From Kangiella shandongensis (lineage in GTDB: Bacteria; Pseudomonadota; Gammaproteobacteria; Enterobacterales; Kangiellaceae), in NCBI RefSeq assembly GCF_020005365.1, contig NZ_JACNML010000007.1, positions 62,001 through 126,000 on the forward strand: 64,000 nt of DNA, read 5' to 3'. A program made the translations under genes and the position numbers. Every line of letters begins with the position of its first letter. Positions within the stretch are counted from its first letter, which is position 1. Below the pieces are notes generated by a model. The model made no database searches. It was given only the letters and a program-made list of their open reading frames with translations, and was not told the origin of the DNA. Positions 16,795 to 26,451 of this stretch are shown in pieces.

Positions 16795-17955
16795 ATGTCG
16801 GATATAGCGGAGTTTCTGTTAGCAGTTGGCGGTTTGCTGTTACTGGGACTGGTCACTGACTTTCTGGGTAAGCGAACTTTCCTACCACGAGTTACTTTAC
16901 TTTTAATTTTTGGCATTATTGCTGGTGATGAGGTTCTGGCTGTTATTCCAGACAGTATTCATGATCGCTTCGAATTGATTACCAATATGGCGCTGCTGAT
17001 GGTCGGTTTCTTGCTCGGCGGCAAACTGACGGTGGATTCTTTACGTCAGGACGGGCGCCAGCTGATGTGGATCTCTTTATCGGCAGCGCTCGGCGTTGTT
17101 CTGATTGTTACCGTTATTTTATTATTGTTTGGCTTCCCGATATCGATTGCGTTGCTGTTAGGTTGTATCGCATCGGCGACAGCTCCCGCGGGGACCATGG
17201 CTACCGTTCTTGAGGCGAAGAGTCAGTCGCCTTTTTCAAAACTGCTATTAGCAATCGTGGCGATAGACGACGCCTGGGCCTTGATTCTTTTCAGTTTTGG
17301 TCTGGCTGTTACTTCGATTCTAAACGGTGGTGATAACGGCAGCCTGTATCTGTTGGAAGCGGGTTATGAGACCGGCGGAGCCTTGTTGTTAGGCGTGGTG
17401 ATAGGTTTACCCGCGTCCTATTTTACCGGACGTCTTAACCCTGGTGAGCCGATGTTAACCGAAGCACTGGGGCTGGTATTTATCTGTGGCGGACTGGCGC
17501 TGTGGCTGGAGGTCTCTTTCCTCATTGCGGCCATGACGATGGGAGCCATGATTACGAATTTAGCGAAGCATCACGAATATCCCTTTCATGAGATTGAGAA
17601 TGTCGAGTGGCCGTTTATGGTGGTGTTCTTTCTATTGGCGGGAGCATCGCTCGAGATCAGTTCGTTAACAGGGATCGGCCTGCTTGGTGGACTTTATATA
17701 CTCGCCAGGGTTATCGGCAAGTTTGCCGGGGCCTGGCTTGGTGCAACGATTTCCAGAGCCGATAATAAAACACGGCGCTGGATGGGTTTCGCGTTACTAC
17801 CACAGGCCGGGGTTGCAATTGGCATGGCGCTGCTGGCGGCTAATGAGTACCCGCAATACCAGCAAACTATCCTTTCCATCATTATCGGTACTACCGTTAT
17901 TTTTGAGGTAATTGGTCCTATTTGCACACGAATCGCCTTAAGACGCACCGAATAG
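16795..17955 (+). CDS. Cation:proton antiporter, CPA2 family
   Basis: A 386-residue inner-membrane protein with about twelve hydrophobic helices and no C-terminal cytoplasmic domain, shorter than KefB/KefC. The family's ion-binding region is visible as IASATAPAGTMATVLEAKSQSPF followed by IVAIDDAWALILFS, where the IDDA aspartates correspond to the conserved DD pair of Na+/H+ exchangers (the first segment is quoted as two joined parts of the same helix turn). It likely exchanges Na+ or K+ for protons, useful in a marine setting. It is monocistronic. Ion preference is not readable. Confidence 0.9.
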   Translation: MSDIAEFLLAVGGLLLLGLVTDFLGKRTFLPRVTLLLIFGIIAGDEVLAVIPDSIHDRFELITNMALLMVGFLLGGKLTVDSLRQDGRQLMWISLSAALGVVLIVTVILLLFGFPISIALLLGCIASATAPAGTMATVLEAKSQSPFSKLLLAIVAIDDAWALILFSFGLAVTSILNGGDNGSLYLLEAGYETGGALLLGVVIGLPASYFTGRLNPGEPMLTEALGLVFICGGLALWLEVSFLIAAMTMGAMITNLAKHHEYPFHEIENVEWPFMVVFFLLAGASLEISSLTGIGLLGGLYILARVIGKFAGAWLGATISRADNKTRRWMGFALLPQAGVAIGMALLAANEYPQYQQTILSIIIGTTVIFEVIGPICTRIALRRTE

Positions 17956-18242
17956 CTTTGCTTGCTGTTACCTTTACCCATCATCCCTTATATGTTTTCT
18001 GACGGCGCCAGTTCAGTGTTTTAACGCCGCACATACTTATAGTGCGGCAGGGTAAGCGAGCTATAACGGTAAAGGGTCAAAGCAATCACGTTAGTCCTCG
18101 TTAAAGCACATAAACATGGTTTCAGAAAAGGCCTTTGCCGTATTTTCAGCAATTCATTTGTGGCAACTCCAACCAGTCATTTTTGCATTGCTTTACACCG
18201 ACTCTAACGCTGAAATTTACGACTAAAAGCGTATACTGATAA
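17956..18242. other. Intergenic region with one hairpin
   Basis: There is no coding sequence. One perfect hairpin, GCCGCAC (18026-18032) with GTGCGGC (18042-18048), stands about 70 bases after the antiporter without a T run. A TATACT-like -10 element at about 18232 probably serves the cupin gene. Nothing else is recognisable. Confidence 0.5.
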
Positions 18243-18263
18243 TTAGTGCAAGGGTTGCACTAA
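18243..18263. promoter_or_regulatory. 21-bp perfect palindrome, probable operator of the cupin gene
   Basis: TTAGTGCAA-GGG-TTGCACTAA has perfect 9-base arms. It lies just downstream of the TATACT hexamer and 33 bases before the ATG, a position where a bound dimer would block transcription. Confidence 0.6.
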
Positions 18264-18296
18264 AGCAAATGAATGGATATACAAGGAGTGTTCACT

Positions 18297-18773
18297 ATGG
18301 AAAACTTTAATCCCAATCAAGTTAGCTTTAAACAAGGCAGCGAAAACTTACAGCAGTTTCTGAAAAAAGCTAAGGTCGATATCCACGAACAAATTTTAAC
18401 GTCTCGAGACAGACTTTCTGAAAGGTTGAAGGAAGCGATGCAGATCAAAAACGTGCCTCGGGGCTTTAAAAAATGGCAGTTACCATTCCTTATGGAGCCA
18501 ACTCAAATTTTTATGACTCAAGCCGATCCGGGTGCTAAAGTTGGACGTCATGCTCACGAAGAGGGTGATGGCCTGCGATTCATCACCCAAGGCTCTATTA
18601 TTTATGAAGGTAAAGAGTTGACTGCCGGAGACTGGATGTTTATCCCCGCGGGTAAAGACTATGAGTTCGAAGTCGGCCCGCATGGTGCCATTATGGGCTA
18701 CTGCTATTGTTGTAGTTGTGCCGGAGCCAAGGACATTTTTGATCCGGAAATTGTTTATACCCCTCGACACTAA
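18297..18773 (+). CDS. Cupin-domain protein
   Basis: A 158-residue cytoplasmic protein. The ATG at 18297 is chosen for AAGGAG nine bases upstream. The N-terminal 60 residues are helical; a single cupin barrel follows with GRHAHEEGDGLRFITQG (metal-binding His, His, Glu pattern) near residues 82-98 and AGDWMFIPAGKDYEF near 112-126. A cysteine cluster GYCYCCSCAG near 138-147 is unusual for cupins and might bind metal or sense redox state. A perfect palindrome upstream and a strong terminator downstream mark it as a separately regulated single gene. Substrate unknown. Confidence 0.85.
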   Translation: MENFNPNQVSFKQGSENLQQFLKKAKVDIHEQILTSRDRLSERLKEAMQIKNVPRGFKKWQLPFLMEPTQIFMTQADPGAKVGRHAHEEGDGLRFITQGSIIYEGKELTAGDWMFIPAGKDYEFEVGPHGAIMGYCYCCSCAGAKDIFDPEIVYTPRH

Positions 18774-18789
18774 GTAATCCTCTAGTACT

Positions 18790-18815
18790 AAGGCCGCAAA
18801 CCAGCGGCCTTTTTT
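18790..18815 (+). terminator. Intrinsic terminator of the cupin gene
   Basis: AAGGCCGC and GCGGCCTT form a perfect 8-bp GC-rich stem with a 6-base loop and a run of T, 17 bases after the stop. Confidence 0.92.
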
Positions 18816-18948
18816 AATGTCTAAGCCACATTGTTGCAACTTCATCTTATAGTCAAATAAAAATTGTGTTGTTGAAATAGCTTTATTGCTACTAACATGC
18901 TTGTTTGATTTAATACTTAGCAATATTAAAAAGTAAAATACCTATAGC

Positions 18949-19140
18949 ATGGAAATAAACTATTTAAATTTAGGCTTGTTAATTCTCACTGCTGTATTAG
19001 TGGGTGTGATAGTTCAACAAGTGGCTACACGATTTTTTTCTGCGACAAAGCAAACAGGCAAGGTCTTATACTCTTTATCTTTTACTGCTACCTGTTTTGT
19101 TTTCTTCATAGCAGAAGGTCCCCAAGCATTAATTCAGTAG
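18949..19140 (+). CDS. Small two-helix membrane protein (hypothetical)
   Basis: A 63-residue ORF with two hydrophobic helices (LGLLILTAVLVGVIVQQVA and SLSFTATCFVFFIAEG). There is no clear ribosome binding site before the ATG and no recognised family. It sits alone between the cupin terminator and the convergent metH gene. It is listed because codon use and the hydrophobic pattern are gene-like, but it could be spurious. Confidence 0.45.
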   Translation: MEINYLNLGLLILTAVLVGVIVQQVATRFFSATKQTGKVLYSLSFTATCFVFFIAEGPQALIQ

Positions 19141-19191
19141 TGATTTACCATTATTACGTATTATCTCTTTATGGCTTCCATCACGAAGACG

Positions 19192-22100
19192 CTATGGGTC
19201 ATAGTTGAGTGAAGGTGCCAGCCATTGCTCTGCATGTTCCAACGTCCAGCCTTTGCGTTTGGCGTAATCTTCCACTTGATCCTTTTCAATTTTACCCGTA
19301 CCAAAGTATTTTGCTTCGGGATGGGAAAAATACCAGCCAGAAACAGCGGCCGTTGGGTACATGGCGAAGTGTTCGGTAATGTTTAGCCCGATGGTTTCAT
19401 CCGGTTTTAACATCTCCCACAAGGTTCCTTTCTCGGTATGATCGGGGCAGGCTGGGTAACCGGGAGCGGGGCGGATACCTTGGTACTTTTCTGAGATTAA
19501 TGCTTCATTATCGAGATCTTCTGTTTTGGCATAGCCCCAGTATTCTTTCCGTACTAGCTCGTGCATTTTCTCCGCGAAGGCTTCTGCCAGGCGATCGGCA
19601 AGTGATTTCAACAAAATTGCGTTGTAATCATCATGGGCGTTTTCAAAGCGCTCCACATGTTGATCAATACCGATACCCGCGGTAACTGCAAAAGCACCGA
19701 TGTAGTCATTAAGTTGGGTTTCTTTTGGCGCTATAAAGTCGGATAGGCAGTGGTTAAACTTCCCCTTGCGTGTTTGTTTTTGTTGACGAAGGTGATGCAG
19801 TTTATAGGAAATAGCACTCCTGTTTTCATCAGCATAGACTTCAACATCATCGCCTTTGGAGTTGGCAGGAAAGAAGCCGATAACAGCGCGTGCGGTTAGC
19901 CATTTTTCATCGATGATGGTTTTTAGCATGGCCTGCGCGTCTTCATAAAGCCTGGTTGCGGTTTCACCAACAACCTCATCGTTTAAAATCTTTGGGAATT
20001 TCCCTGCCAGTTGCCATGAGCGGAAGAAGGGCGTCCAGTCGATTCTTTCGAGCAGGTTCTCAAGCGGGTAATCATCAAAGACTTTTGTACCCAAAAAACT
20101 TGGCTTAACAATATCATTCGCGTTCCATTCAATGTTTACTGTATGCTCCCGGGCACTTTGCAATGAAGCCAGGGACTTTTTGTTCATGCGTTGCTCGCGT
20201 TGCACACGAAGTTTTTCATACTCGTCTTTGTTCTCTTTGACAAAGTCATCTTTGTCACCACCGAGCAGTTTGCTGGCAACACCGACCACTCGCGAGGCAT
20301 CGGCGACATACAGTGTGGCGTGATCGTATTGTGGTTCAATTTTTACTGCCGTATGTATTTTTGAAGTGGTAGCCCCACCGATCAGTAGCGGCAGATCCAA
20401 ACCGCGGCGTTGCATTTCTTTGGCAACATGGGTCATTTCTTCGAGCGATGGTGTGATCAGGCCTGATAAACCGATGATGTCGCAGTTTTCTTTGATTGCT
20501 GTATCCAGAATTTTATCGCAAGGCACCATGACGCCGAGATCGATCACTTCGTAGCCATTACATTGCAGGACAACACCGACAATATTTTTTCCAATATCAT
20601 GCACATCGCCTTTGACTGTAGCCATGACGATTTTCCCTTTCGGCTTGTCGGCGAGGTTCAGGCGTTTCTTTTCTTCCTCCATAAATGGCATCAGGTAAGC
20701 AACGGCTTTTTTCATGACACGAGCGGACTTGACCACCTGTGGCAGAAACATTTTGCCTGAGCCAAATAGGTCACCGACTACATTCATGCCGTCCATCAAA
20801 GGACCTTCAATCACATGCAGCGGTCGTTCAAACCCTTGACGAGACTCTTCGACATCCGCTTCAATAAATTCAGTAATGCCTTTTACCAGTGAATGCTCAA
20901 GACGCTTATTTACCTCCCAGCTGCGCCATTCTAAATCTTTCTTTGGGTTATGTGTGGAGGCGTCGGCTCGATACTTTTCTGCAATTTCAAGCAAGGTATC
21001 AGTGGCATCATCTTTTCGGTTTAACACCACATCCTCTACTGCATCACGAAGCTCCTGCGGGACCTCACTGTACACTTCGAGCTGCCCGGCATTGACGATC
21101 CCCATATCCATACCGGCGTTAATGGCATGGTAAAGGAATACGGCATGGATGGCTTCGCGGACTTTATTGTTACCGCGGAAGGAGAAAGACACATTGGATA
21201 CGCCGCCTGAAATCATGGCGTGGGGTAAGTTTTGTTTAATCCACCCGGTAGCTTCAATAAAGTCCACGGCATAGTTATTATGCTCTTCGATGCCGGTGGC
21301 AATGGCGAAAATATTGGGGTCGAAAATAATATCTCTGGGATCAAAGCCAACGTCTTCCGTCAGAATCTTATAGGCACGCTCACAAATTTCAGTTTTCCGT
21401 TCAAAGGTATCTGCCTGGCCTTGTTCGTCGAAGGCCATAACGATCACTGCTGCACCGTAGCGCTGAACCAGTCTGGCCTGTTCGACAAAGGTCTCTTCGC
21501 CTTCTTTTAAAGAGATCGAGTTGACGATGCCTTTGCCCTGAATGCATTTCAATCCTGTCTCGATCACCTCCCACTTGGAAGAGTCGAGCATGACCGGCAC
21601 GCGGCTGATGTCGGGCTCTGATGCGATTAAGTTTAAAAAGCGCTGTATCGCAGCTTTCGAGTCCAACATGGCTTCGTCCATGTTGATGTCGATGATCTGT
21701 GCGCCGCTTTCTACCTGTTGTAATGCGACTTCAATGGCGGTTTCGTAATCATCCTCTTTGATTAAACGCAAAAAGCGTGCTGAACCTGTGACGTTTGTTC
21801 TTTCGCCAACGTTTATAAATAAACTGTCATCATCAATCGTTAACGGCTCCAAGCCAGATAAACGACATTTATGTTCCTGTGCCAAAGGCTGACGTGGCTT
21901 TTTAGCTTCGACTAATTGACTGAAATGAGCAATATGTTTGGGTGTAGTGCCACAGCAGCCGCCAATAATATTGATCATACCTTCGTCGACCCATTGCAGC
22001 ATTTCCTGGCCCATGTCCTGTGGTGTTTCATCGTAGCCGCCGAATTCATTGGGTAGTCCAGCATTGGGGTGGGCAGAGACGTTAAATTCACTGATACGAT

Positions 22101-22875
22101 GGAGTTCACTGATGTAGGAGCGCAAGTCTTTAGGACCAAGTGCGCAATTTAGACCGATGGATATTGGGTTGGCATGGCGTACCGAGTTATAAAAAGCTTG
22201 TGTAGTCTGCCCCGTCAGGGTTCTACCGGAGGCATCGGTTATCGTGCCTGAAATCATGATAGGCAATTCAACGTCATGATCATCGAAGTATTTTTTGACG
22301 GCGTAAATTGCCGCTTTGGCGTTCAGGGTATCGAAAATAGTTTCAATCAGTAGTAGGTCAGCGCCACCTTTGATTAGTGCTTCGGTTGATTCATAATAGG
22401 CATCGGCCAGTTGATCAAAACTGATGTTTCGGAAGCCTGGATCGTTAACGTCAGGAGAGATGCTGCAAGTACGGTTCGTTGGCCCGAGTACTCCAGCGAC
22501 AAAGCGCGGTTTTTCTGCCGTGGAGTATTTTTCAGCGGCTTCTTTTGCCAGTCGTGCTGACTCGAAGTTAATTTCTGCTGATAACTCCTCCATATCATAA
22601 TCGGCCATGGCGATACGGGTGGCGTTGAAGGTATTGGTCTCAATAATGTCAGAACCGGCCTCGAGGTATTCCTGGTGAATGTCCTTAATGATTTGTGGCT
22701 GGGTTAAACTCAGTAGGTCATTATTACCTTTAATGTCGCTGTGCCAGTCTGCAAAACGTTGACCACGATAATCTTCTTCTTCCAATTTATATTGCTGGAT
22801 CATGGTACCCATGGCGCCATCCAGCACCAGAATCTTTTCTTTAAGTAATTCTCTAATTGAAGTTCTTGTCGTCAT
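19192..22875 (-). CDS. metH: Cobalamin-dependent methionine synthase MetH
   Basis: A 1227-residue modular enzyme transferring methyl from methyltetrahydrofolate to homocysteine through methylcobalamin. Module order is complete. The homocysteine domain has [11 protein letters not shown] at the start and the zinc-ligand [11 protein letters not shown] near 310. The pterin domain follows ([10 protein letters not shown] near 360, DINMDEAML near 400). The B12-binding domain has [11 protein letters not shown] near 755, whose histidine is the lower axial cobalt ligand. The SAM-dependent reactivation domain ends with [12 protein letters not shown]. The ATG at 22875 is preferred to an in-frame TTG at 22887. 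MetJ-type boxes lie upstream, and the divergent operon encodes B12 uptake. Confidence 0.97.
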   Translation of the reverse strand: MTTRTSIRELLKEKILVLDGAMGTMIQQYKLEEEDYRGQRFADWHSDIKGNNDLLSLTQPQIIKDIHQEYLEAGSDIIETNTFNATRIAMADYDMEELSAEINFESARLAKEAAEKYSTAEKPRFVAGVLGPTNRTCSISPDVNDPGFRNISFDQLADAYYESTEALIKGGADLLLIETIFDTLNAKAAIYAVKKYFDDHDVELPIMISGTITDASGRTLTGQTTQAFYNSVRHANPISIGLNCALGPKDLRSYISELHRISEFNVSAHPNAGLPNEFGGYDETPQDMGQEMLQWVDEGMINIIGGCCGTTPKHIAHFSQLVEAKKPRQPLAQEHKCRLSGLEPLTIDDDSLFINVGERTNVTGSARFLRLIKEDDYETAIEVALQQVESGAQIIDINMDEAMLDSKAAIQRFLNLIASEPDISRVPVMLDSSKWEVIETGLKCIQGKGIVNSISLKEGEETFVEQARLVQRYGAAVIVMAFDEQGQADTFERKTEICERAYKILTEDVGFDPRDIIFDPNIFAIATGIEEHNNYAVDFIEATGWIKQNLPHAMISGGVSNVSFSFRGNNKVREAIHAVFLYHAINAGMDMGIVNAGQLEVYSEVPQELRDAVEDVVLNRKDDATDTLLEIAEKYRADASTHNPKKDLEWRSWEVNKRLEHSLVKGITEFIEADVEESRQGFERPLHVIEGPLMDGMNVVGDLFGSGKMFLPQVVKSARVMKKAVAYLMPFMEEEKKRLNLADKPKGKIVMATVKGDVHDIGKNIVGVVLQCNGYEVIDLGVMVPCDKILDTAIKENCDIIGLSGLITPSLEEMTHVAKEMQRRGLDLPLLIGGATTSKIHTAVKIEPQYDHATLYVADASRVVGVASKLLGGDKDDFVKENKDEYEKLRVQREQRMNKKSLASLQSAREHTVNIEWNANDIVKPSFLGTKVFDDYPLENLLERIDWTPFFRSWQLAGKFPKILNDEVVGETATRLYEDAQAMLKTIIDEKWLTARAVIGFFPANSKGDDVEVYADENRSAISYKLHHLRQQKQTRKGKFNHCLSDFIAPKETQLNDYIGAFAVTAGIGIDQHVERFENAHDDYNAILLKSLADRLAEAFAEKMHELVRKEYWGYAKTEDLDNEALISEKYQGIRPAPGYPACPDHTEKGTLWEMLKPDETIGLNITEHFAMYPTAAVSGWYFSHPEAKYFGTGKIEKDQVEDYAKRKGWTLEHAEQWLAPSLNYDP

Positions 22876-22959
22876 TGCAGTCGCCAAACTATTATTTATG
22901 CCGAGTCATAGCTTTAAGCAGCACATGTTATAACTATGATGTATATGCAAACTGCTTAA

Positions 22960-22983
22960 AGATGTATAGACGTCTAAATATCT
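22960..22983 (-). promoter_or_regulatory. MetJ operator (tandem met boxes) upstream of metH
   Basis: Three adjacent 8-mers read AGATGTAT, AGACGTCT and AAATATCT. The centre matches the MetJ consensus AGACGTCT at 8 of 8 positions and the flanks at 6 and 5. Tandem 8-bp boxes are how MetJ binds. They lie 85-108 bases before the metH start, so methionine (through S-adenosylmethionine) probably represses metH. Confidence 0.75.
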
Positions 22984-23091
22984 TGTGGCTATAATACCAT
23001 CAGCTTGGGGAAGGGTGAACCACTTTATGGTTATTTTGCCGTAAATGATTAAACTTCCGCATCATTGTATATGTGATGATTATTGGCTAAT

Positions 23092-23246
23092 AAGGTTCTC
23101 TTTCAGATTAATCGGGAAACCAGTGAAAAGCTGGTACTGCCCCCGCAACGGTAAACAAGAAGGTTATTTCATGAGCCACTGAACCTCAAAGGTTTGGGAA
23201 GGAGAAATAACCCATGCTTGTGAGTCCGGAGACCGGCCTTGTTAGT
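23092..23246 (+). ncRNA. Cobalamin (AdoCbl) riboswitch
   Basis: The hallmark elements occur in order: AATCGGGAA with CAGTGAAAA, ACTGCCCCCGCAACGGTAA, the B12-box core GCCACTG at 23175-23181, and AGTCCGGAGACCGGCC at 23223-23238. AAGG at 23092 can close the outer stem with CCTT at 23237. A small hairpin ACAGA/TCTGT (23253-23271) lies between the aptamer and the receptor gene and may belong to the expression platform. Cobalamin should shut off the operon. Confidence 0.93.
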
Positions 23247-23327
23247 AACGAAACAGAACGGTGGGCTCTGTTGATATTTACAATGATTATTTTTGGGAAT
23301 GCCCGCTAGGATGAAAGAGATCTAGCA

Positions 23328-25307
23328 ATGACACAACAATTACCAGCCAGCAAATCACTAACCGCAACTTTGGTGGCTACCGCTCTGGCGACTAACGCAC
23401 CTTTAACGGTTGCCAGCGAAACAGCAGGGGCGGATGACAATACTGTGATTATTACCGCCTCACGTTTTAAGGAAAAGGTGGCGAGACTACCTACCAGTAT
23501 TACGGTTGTCTCAAAAGAAGATATTGAGCGCAGCAATACGACACAGCTTGCACAGCTGTTACGCAATGTTGCAGGTATTCAGCTGTCTTCCGCAAGCGGT
23601 AAAACGATCGTCAGTATGCGTGGTATTTCTGCGGAGCAGGCGAGCAATAATGTACTTATTCAGGTGGATGGCCGTCGCCTTAATTATACCGATATTGCGG
23701 CTCCTGATTTGGAGTCAGTTTTAGTCTCAGATATTGAGCGCATTGAAATTATTCGTGGCGCAGCCAGTTCGCTCTACGGCGATCAGGCGGTGGCTGGGGT
23801 GATTAATATTATTACCCGAAGCGGTAGCTCCAAGGAGTCTAATGCCAACCTTATTGTGGGTAGTTTTGGTACGCTGCAAGGCAATGTTAACCTGAGTCAC
23901 GAGCTAAGTCCTGAGTGGTCCATGTTATTCAGTGCTAATTATCTGGAAACGGATAATTACCGCGATCATAATGAACGAGAGCAGCAACAACTGGCTTTAA
24001 AATTTAATTACCTGACTGAGCGTTCGGACTGGTTATTCGAGATCGGCAAAAATGATGAAGATTTGCAGACTCCAGGAGCCTTGGTAGAAACTGATTTGTC
24101 ACAGCCGACACAGTCTCGCCCTGAATTTGCTAACGATTATGTGGATACTAAGCAGGATGTACTTCGGATCTTTGGGCAGGAAACGATCGACGCCAACTGG
24201 CAGTATGCACTCGATATCAATTATCTGGATTCGGATATAGAAAGCATCAACAGCTTTCTTAATTTCCCGACGACGACAATCAATACCACCGATCGCAAGC
24301 AATGGAGTATATATCCGCGCATCAAGGGACAGTTTATAACCGACAGTGGCAGTATTGAATGGACCAGTGGGGTCGACTTTGATCATGCTGAATATGACTT
24401 TTCGCTTTTGGGCAGAAGTAATGAGCAGGTTATCAAGAGCCTTTATTCACAGCTCCTGATACCTATTTCGACTCATACGGATATGGAGCTGGCGTGGCGT
24501 TATGCTCGTGTCGAAGATGACCTGGTAGATTTAACGGTATATCCGCAGGGAATCAAACTTAAAAACTCGGCGCATGCTTATGATATTGGTTTTACTCGAC
24601 ACTTTTCGGAGCATACCAAGGGTTATCTGCGTTACAGTCAGAATTATCGGTTTGCCAAAGTCGATGAGCAGGCCTATACCCCTGAGAATGTCTTTGGGTT
24701 GGAGCCACAAACCGGGGATTCTATTGAGCTGGGGTGGGAGCTGTTACTTGATGATGGGCTTGTCAGCGTTTCGGCCTATCAGTTAGAGCTGGATAATGAA
24801 ATCTTTTTTGATCCGGGTGCAACACCGCCCTCGGGGGCCCTGTTTCCAGGCGCTAATGTAAATGGTGGCCGCTCGGAGCGTTTAGGCTTAATGCTGGATT
24901 ATGAGGTGGAGCTGAACCCTCTGCTGAAGGCCGGCGCTAATTACCATTATGTGGATGCTGAAGTAAAACCATATGGTGTAGCGGCGGAAAAAAGTACGGT
25001 GCCTGGCGTCTCAAAGCATACGGTTAACGCCTGGTTTGATTATCAGCTGAATTCTTCTACTAACTGGCATTTCGAAGCGAATTATCGAGGTGACCGTTAC
25101 CAGGAAGGCGATTTGGCGAACAGCTTCCCTAAAATTGATAGTTATGTCCTGTTCAATTCAGCAGTTAATTGGCATTGGCAGGAGTTCACCTTGGGCCTTC
25201 GTATCGATAACTTGTTGGATGAAGAGTATATTGATTATGCCCAGTTTAATGGCTACTACCCGGCTGCTGGCCGCTATGGCTATGTTAAACTGAGCTATCG
25301 TTTCTAA
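23328..25307 (+). CDS. btuB: TonB-dependent vitamin B12 receptor (BtuB-like)
   Basis: A 659-residue outer-membrane receptor. A signal region (LVATALATNAPLTVAS) precedes a TonB-box-like TVIITASRF and a plug domain with LAQLLRNVAGIQL, VLIQVDGRRLN, ERIEIIRGAASSLYGDQA and GVINIITRSG. The beta barrel ends in GRYGYVKLSYRF with the terminal aromatic residue needed for outer-membrane insertion. A cobalamin riboswitch directly upstream and a corrinoid adenosyltransferase gene downstream make B12 or another corrinoid the likely ligand. The ATG follows AAAGAGA. Specificity relies on context, since receptors of this family are otherwise alike. Confidence 0.93.
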   Translation: MTQQLPASKSLTATLVATALATNAPLTVASETAGADDNTVIITASRFKEKVARLPTSITVVSKEDIERSNTTQLAQLLRNVAGIQLSSASGKTIVSMRGISAEQASNNVLIQVDGRRLNYTDIAAPDLESVLVSDIERIEIIRGAASSLYGDQAVAGVINIITRSGSSKESNANLIVGSFGTLQGNVNLSHELSPEWSMLFSANYLETDNYRDHNEREQQQLALKFNYLTERSDWLFEIGKNDEDLQTPGALVETDLSQPTQSRPEFANDYVDTKQDVLRIFGQETIDANWQYALDINYLDSDIESINSFLNFPTTTINTTDRKQWSIYPRIKGQFITDSGSIEWTSGVDFDHAEYDFSLLGRSNEQVIKSLYSQLLIPISTHTDMELAWRYARVEDDLVDLTVYPQGIKLKNSAHAYDIGFTRHFSEHTKGYLRYSQNYRFAKVDEQAYTPENVFGLEPQTGDSIELGWELLLDDGLVSVSAYQLELDNEIFFDPGATPPSGALFPGANVNGGRSERLGLMLDYEVELNPLLKAGANYHYVDAEVKPYGVAAEKSTVPGVSKHTVNAWFDYQLNSSTNWHFEANYRGDRYQEGDLANSFPKIDSYVLFNSAVNWHWQEFTLGLRIDNLLDEEYIDYAQFNGYYPAAGRYGYVKLSYRF

Positions 25308-25321
25308 AACAGGTAAACCAG

Positions 25322-25888
25322 ATGACAGAACGTTTAACACGGATCACCACCAAAAAAGGTGACGCTGGAGAAACCAGTATTGCTTCAGGCGAGCAGTTAA
25401 GCAAAGCCTCCCTGCGCATTAACGCCATTGGTGAGGTGGATGAGTTAAACGCAGCGCTTGGCCTGCTAGTTGCCTCACTGGATGCTGTACACCAGGCGGA
25501 TAACGAGCTGGTAGGGCAGGTTTACCAGTTCTGCCGTGATGTTCAGAATGAACTGTTTAACGTCGGAGGAGAGCTGGCATTGCCGCAACAGCACTTTGTG
25601 TCCGAAGAGGGCGTAGCCCATGTTGATGCATTCATTACGAAGCATAATACGCAGCTGCCGCCGCTCAAAGAGTTTGTTATTCCGGGGCAAAACCTGCCAT
25701 CGGCGCATGCGCATATGGTCCGCTGTATCGCGCGACGGGCTGAAAGAAGTGTGGTACAGCTGCATCAGGAAGAGGGAGTTTCAAGTCAGCTGTTAAGCTA
25801 TCTGAATCGTCTGTCGGATGCCTTCTTCATTGTGGCACGTCTGCTTGGGCGTCTCGACTCACAGAATGAACCGCAGTGGCGGCGTTAA
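25322..25888 (+). CDS. pduO: Cob(I)alamin adenosyltransferase, PduO/MMAB type
   Basis: A 188-residue enzyme that adenosylates cob(I)alamin with ATP to give coenzyme B12. The N-terminal ATP loop is ITTKKGDAGETSIASGEQ, followed by the family motif NAIGEVDELNAALGLL. The active-site helix is HMVRCIARRAERSVV near residue 138, with the conserved R-x-x-A-R-R-x-E-R pattern, and LNRLSDAFFIVAR closes the fold. It starts 14 bases after the receptor gene and falls under the same riboswitch. It handles imported corrinoid. Confidence 0.95.
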   Translation: MTERLTRITTKKGDAGETSIASGEQLSKASLRINAIGEVDELNAALGLLVASLDAVHQADNELVGQVYQFCRDVQNELFNVGGELALPQQHFVSEEGVAHVDAFITKHNTQLPPLKEFVIPGQNLPSAHAHMVRCIARRAERSVVQLHQEEGVSSQLLSYLNRLSDAFFIVARLLGRLDSQNEPQWRR

Positions 25889-25895
25889 GGGGAAA

Positions 25896-26420
25896 ATGAT
25901 GAATAGAATTCAAGTGAAAACACTGAGCCTGATCGCGATGATTGTCGCGATAGGTTTGTATCGACTGTTTCCGCATCCGTTTAATGTCACGCCGGTGATG
26001 GCGATGGGATTATTTGCCGGTACCTATTTTGATAAGAGGTGGATGGCTTTTGTTATCCCGCTGGTTTCAATGTTTATCGCTGATATCTTTCTCGGTTTTC
26101 ATAACACACTGTTATTTGTTTATGGTGCGATAGTGCTGGCGGTATCTATTGGTTTTTTATTGCGACGCTCGGTGTCGCCACTGAAAGTTATCGCGGCGTC
26201 GGTTGCAGGCTCCGTCATATTTTTTACCGTTTCAAACTTTGGCGTCTGGTTGGTCAACGATTATTATCCTCCTACCTGGGAAGGCTTAATGACTTGCTAC
26301 ACCATGGCAATCCCATTTTTTCAGCGAACTTTATTAGGCGATTTGCTATTTAATGGAGTCTTGTTTGTCAGTTATTGGTATTTTGCAAAGTCTTATAGAG
26401 CATTAAAAGTAGCTAGTTAG
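25896..26420 (+). CDS. Membrane protein of the B12 operon, ECF S-component-like (DUF6580)
   Basis: A 174-residue protein with five to six hydrophobic helices. The tandem ATG at 25896/25899 is chosen for AAGGGGA three to nine bases upstream; the frame is open further back inside the adenosyltransferase gene. It has the short loops of an ECF-transporter S component, with FPHPFNVTPVMAMGLFAG and FVIPLVSMFIADIFLG early and FNGVLFVSYWYF late. I associate it from memory with DUF6580. Sharing the riboswitch operon suggests inner-membrane transport of cobalamin or a precursor. No ECF ATPase or BtuCD gene is in the window. Confidence 0.82.
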   Translation: MMNRIQVKTLSLIAMIVAIGLYRLFPHPFNVTPVMAMGLFAGTYFDKRWMAFVIPLVSMFIADIFLGFHNTLLFVYGAIVLAVSIGFLLRRSVSPLKVIAASVAGSVIFFTVSNFGVWLVNDYYPPTWEGLMTCYTMAIPFFQRTLLGDLLFNGVLFVSYWYFAKSYRALKVAS

Positions 26421-26449
26421 CCTGATAGACTAATTAGCTACTTGTTTTT
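26407..26449 (+). terminator. Terminator of the B12 operon
   Basis: AAGTAGCTA (26407-26415) and TAGCTACTT (26435-26443) pair perfectly over 9 bp and are followed by GTTTTT. The left arm overlaps the end of the last gene. Confidence 0.75.
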
Positions 26450-26451
26450 CA

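Noticed and set aside
16795-17955. KefB/KefC
   Set aside because: The C-terminal nucleotide-binding RCK domain is missing and the protein is only 386 residues, so only the general CPA2 label is supported.
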